Part shown: positions 43,079 through 45,366 of the stretch, piece after piece | How positions within the stretch are numbered: the stretch's first letter is position 1 | How the letters are laid out: every line of letters begins with the position of its first letter | Assembly (NCBI GenBank): GCA_013911165.1 | Contig: JACETR010000015.1 | Coordinates: 1-45,366 of the forward strand | Direction of reading: 5' to 3' | Source: Planctomycetota bacterium | GTDB lineage: Bacteria; Planctomycetota; UBA8108; UBA1146 | Length of the DNA stretch: 45,366 nucleotides | The notes under the pieces: model-generated | The model's database searches: none | What the model was told of the DNA's origin: nothing | What the model saw: only the letters and a program-made list of their open reading frames with translations | Position numbers and translations under genes: made by a program

Positions 43079-44719
43079 TCATTTTCCGGAGTCTTCGAGC
43101 GGTTTCAATGGGGGCCTCTGCTCGTGGGAGTCGCCTAATTCCTGCCAGGCTCTGCCAAGAGCGATCAATCGGGATTCGTCGAAGAGTTGTCCGTTGAAAG
43201 TCAGCGATACCGGCATGCCATCCCGGAAGCCACAGGGGGCGACCAGAGCGGGGTGCCCGGTCAGATTGGTGATTCCCAGAGTTTCAAAGTTCCCTGCGGG
43301 TGAGACGAACGCAACAAGGTCCCGGAAGGTCTCTGCGGTCTCACGCATCAACAGGGTACGAATTCTCTGGGCACGGATGTAGTCGACGGCGGGAATCAGT
43401 CGTGCCACGCGGAAGGTGTTGGGCCATGCGTTGGGTCCCTGCTCGACCAGCTCGTCATCCAGATTGCTGCGGGTCAGATCATCGAAAGCGGCGGCACATT
43501 CGGCAAAGAGGATGATCATCATCGGCCACACGGGATATTTCGGTAACTGGACCTCTACCAGTTCCACACCCAGTTCACGCAACTGCTCAAGGGCCGCCTG
43601 ATGTTCGGGGCTTTTTTCAAAATGGGCGGGGGAATAGCCGACTTTCCAGCCTCGCACATCGGTTCTTCCGGGAATCGTAAAGTCGGCAGTCACCGCCGCG
43701 AGATCCTTGCCATCTGCTCCGTGAATGGCGTCGAGAACAAACGCGGTATCCTGCAGGGTTCTGCACATCGGTCCGAGCTTGTCCATCGTCCACGAGAGTG
43801 CCATCGCACCGGTGCGCGATACCCTTCCGAAGGTGGGCCTCAGGGATGAATTTCCGCACAAAGTCGATGGGCTGACGATGGAACCCAGGGTTTCTGATCC
43901 GATGGCAAAGGGGAGTGCACCCGCCGCCACGGCAGCAGCAGAACCGGCGGAAGACCCACTCGAGCCGACAGCGGTGTTCCAGGGTGATCGGGTTTTTCCG
44001 CCATACCAGACATCACCCATGGCGAGGGCACCGAGGGTCGTTTTGGCGATGAGAACCGCACCCGCGGATTCCAACTTCTTGACCACGGCGGCATCGTTTT
44101 CGATCCTCTGGTCCTTGAAGGGGTTGGCTCCCCAGGTGGTTTTCGTTCCACGCACTGCACAGAGATCCTTGAGGCCGTATGGGATGCCGTGCAAGGGGCC
44201 GCGCCAGCGTCCCTGTGCCAACTCTTCATCCCTTTGCTGCGCCTGAGTCAGGGCGATCTTCTCGGTGTAGGAGGTGACACAAAACAGGGTTTTGTCGACC
44301 TCCTTCAAGCGTTCGAGAAACAGCTGAGTCAGCTCAAGGGAAGTCACCTGACGACTCTTCAGCAATGCCGAAAGTGTCGGAATGTCTGCCCAGTAGAGAT
44401 CTTCCAGATTTTCAGGTCGCAGGGCATTCGGTAGTGGATCCTGCTTTGCCACCCGGGATGATCTGTTTCCCTGTTGCAAGGGCATGAAGATGGTTGCAGG
44501 TGCAATTCCGTTTTCGAGTTCGACTCCGCGCAAGACCTCGAAAGATGCGATGTTGTCGGTCGCCCATGGCAGCAGTTGGGCCAGCTCCTCATCAGTCATC
44601 GACAGTCCGGCAAATTTCATGGCGGATTGAATCGGCTCGAGATCATTGCCCGGTTTTGACTCCGCAGGATCTTGCGGAGTCCAACCCAATAGGGCGGTCA
44701 CCAACACAGTCAGGATCAT
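43079..44719 (-). CDS. Amidase signature family hydrolase, probably exported
   Basis: A 546-residue amidase-signature enzyme that hydrolyses amide bonds with a Ser-cisSer-Lys triad. The catalytic Lys is in IPYGLKDL, the cis-Ser in GSSGSSAGSAAAVAAG and the nucleophilic Ser in ETLGSIVSPS. Proteins of this subtype carry LGSIVSP rather than the GGSIRIP of GatA, so this is not the glutamyl-tRNA amidotransferase subunit. A short hydrophobic N-terminus (ILTVLVTALLGW) looks like a signal peptide. AAGGAAG precedes the ATG at 44719, which overlaps the upstream stop (ATGA). Substrate unknown. Confidence 0.9.
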   Translation of the reverse strand: MILTVLVTALLGWTPQDPAESKPGNDLEPIQSAMKFAGLSMTDEELAQLLPWATDNIASFEVLRGVELENGIAPATIFMPLQQGNRSSRVAKQDPLPNALRPENLEDLYWADIPTLSALLKSRQVTSLELTQLFLERLKEVDKTLFCVTSYTEKIALTQAQQRDEELAQGRWRGPLHGIPYGLKDLCAVRGTKTTWGANPFKDQRIENDAAVVKKLESAGAVLIAKTTLGALAMGDVWYGGKTRSPWNTAVGSSGSSAGSAAAVAAGALPFAIGSETLGSIVSPSTLCGNSSLRPTFGRVSRTGAMALSWTMDKLGPMCRTLQDTAFVLDAIHGADGKDLAAVTADFTIPGRTDVRGWKVGYSPAHFEKSPEHQAALEQLRELGVELVEVQLPKYPVWPMMIILFAECAAAFDDLTRSNLDDELVEQGPNAWPNTFRVARLIPAVDYIRAQRIRTLLMRETAETFRDLVAFVSPAGNFETLGITNLTGHPALVAPCGFRDGMPVSLTFNGQLFDESRLIALGRAWQELGDSHEQRPPLKPLEDSGK

Positions 44720-45366
44720 CGGTTCTTCCTTTCTTCGAGTGCGAGAAGGTCCAGCAATCGGGTTTCGATTTGTTGCCACTCCGCGAGGTCCCCGGAAATC
44801 GCAATCACAGGAGAGTTCTCGGGAATGGGCTTCGCTTCGTTGGAAATGTTATCCGCAGGTATCAGTCGAAGAACCGGGGGGCCCAATCTCACGGTCAATT
44901 CTTCCGAGAGGGAGATCAGGTCTGTTTCGGGAAAGATCACGCTGACCGGAAAGGAGTGAAGGTCCCACCATTGGCGAAAGAGGGGCAGTTGGTCTTCCTT
45001 GAGCCGGGTCGAGCAGACGATGACCGCATGCCGGGAGAGTTGGAGTAGCCCGTCGAGAACCGGCGTATGGGGAAGGGGGGGATCTTCTGTTCCGAGTGAA
45101 CTCCAGGGGCGATCGGCGATGAAGGGATCGATGTCGATGGCGATCCACGGTGCTTGGGGATCGAGGATGGTGAGGGTGCCGTTGGAGATGGCCGCTGGGG
45201 CTTCACCGTTGGCGGGCAGAGTGGACCACAGATGCATTCCGTGGGTTCCCACCTCTTCCGGAATCGCAACACGAGTCTGCATCCGACCGTTCTTTACGGC
45301 GACCGGTGCCGGAGGAACCAGGCCCGGAGCAGTGGTGGCGATGCGCACGCGAAAGCCGTCTTTGAC
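44716..45366 (-). CDS. Hypothetical protein, C-terminal part (5' end outside window)
   Basis: The frame is open to the window edge, so the start is missing; 216 residues are visible. WIAIDIDPFIADRPW (about 100 residues from the visible start) resembles a HAD-type D-x-D nucleophile motif, as in LNS2/App1-like phosphatases. The usual Thr two places on is replaced, and no convincing motif III Lys or motif IV acidic pair is clear. The rest (VLDGLLQLSRHAVIVCSTRLKEDQL, FRQWWDLHSFPVSVIFPE) shows Rossmann-like alternation of strands and helices. Its stop overlaps the amidase start. The HAD assignment is tentative. Confidence 0.55.
   Translation of the reverse strand, partial: VKDGFRVRIATTAPGLVPPAPVAVKNGRMQTRVAIPEEVGTHGMHLWSTLPANGEAPAAISNGTLTILDPQAPWIAIDIDPFIADRPWSSLGTEDPPLPHTPVLDGLLQLSRHAVIVCSTRLKEDQLPLFRQWWDLHSFPVSVIFPETDLISLSEELTVRLGPPVLRLIPADNISNEAKPIPENSPVIAISGDLAEWQQIETRLLDLLALEERKNR

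Overview
The window looks like chromosome of a free-living, probably aquatic Planctomycetota bacterium. This is an inference from gene content. Two secreted di-heme peroxidases end in the paired-loop dockerin-like tail, with a D-P...D-x-L-x-C terminus, that is widespread in planctomycetes. There are also a secreted sulfatase, a lipoprotein mutarotase, multiheme cytochromes with planctomycete-like architecture, and compact operons with many ATGA/GTGA stop-start overlaps. I saw no rRNA, tRNA, CRISPR array, transposase or phage gene.

Layout. 1-4562: end of a TPR-like protein coupled to a sulfatase, then rpmB on the opposite strand, then a lipoprotein aldose 1-epimerase coupled to a DUF4345-like membrane protein. 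4809-15058: the most unusual part, a seven-gene plus-strand operon. It encodes a pentaheme cytochrome c, an outer-membrane beta-barrel, a membrane-anchored flavin/2Fe-2S oxidoreductase, a tetraheme c554-like cytochrome, a double cyclic-nucleotide-binding domain protein fused to a four-[4Fe-4S] domain, a small b-type-cytochrome-like membrane protein and a decaheme cytochrome. 15060-18577 (minus): two PHBH-type flavoprotein monooxygenase paralogues flanking a PLP aminotransferase. 18806-20776: a multi-TM histidine kinase with a degenerate receiver-like tail. 20798-21457: a lipoprotein/beta-strand gene interrupted by two in-frame TGA codons. 21644-25854: a short-chain dehydrogenase with a ribose-type ABC importer (binding lipoprotein, double ATPase, permease). 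25924-31322 (minus): two paralogous MauG-type di-heme peroxidases with Ig-like and dockerin-like tails. 31738-36128: 2-Cys peroxiredoxin, then convergent exopolyphosphatase and polyphosphate kinase. 36310-40893: short-chain dehydrogenase, a tyrosine-phosphatase-like protein with an altered active site, a histidine phosphatase, a RimK-type ATP-grasp ligase and the GTPase YchF. 40908-45366: a small membrane protein, then a minus-strand operon of a HAD-like fragment, an amidase, an esterase-DUF1579 fusion and a C-terminally anchored secreted protein.

How the genes work together. The 4809-15058 operon has the parts of a transmembrane electron conduit. A cytoplasmic-side FeS protein and NAD(P)H-type reductase, a membrane cytochrome b, periplasmic multiheme cytochromes (19 CXXCH sites in all) and an outer-membrane barrel are present, but no recognisable catalytic molybdoenzyme or terminal oxidase. 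It recalls the Hmc/Tmc/Qrc redox complexes and porin-cytochrome conduits but matches neither. The cyclic-nucleotide-binding domains on the FeS protein and an acidic D/E-L-L repeat shared by the first and last cytochromes are the features most likely to be new. The other regions are mostly ordinary metabolism and transport, with isolated oddities listed in the findings.
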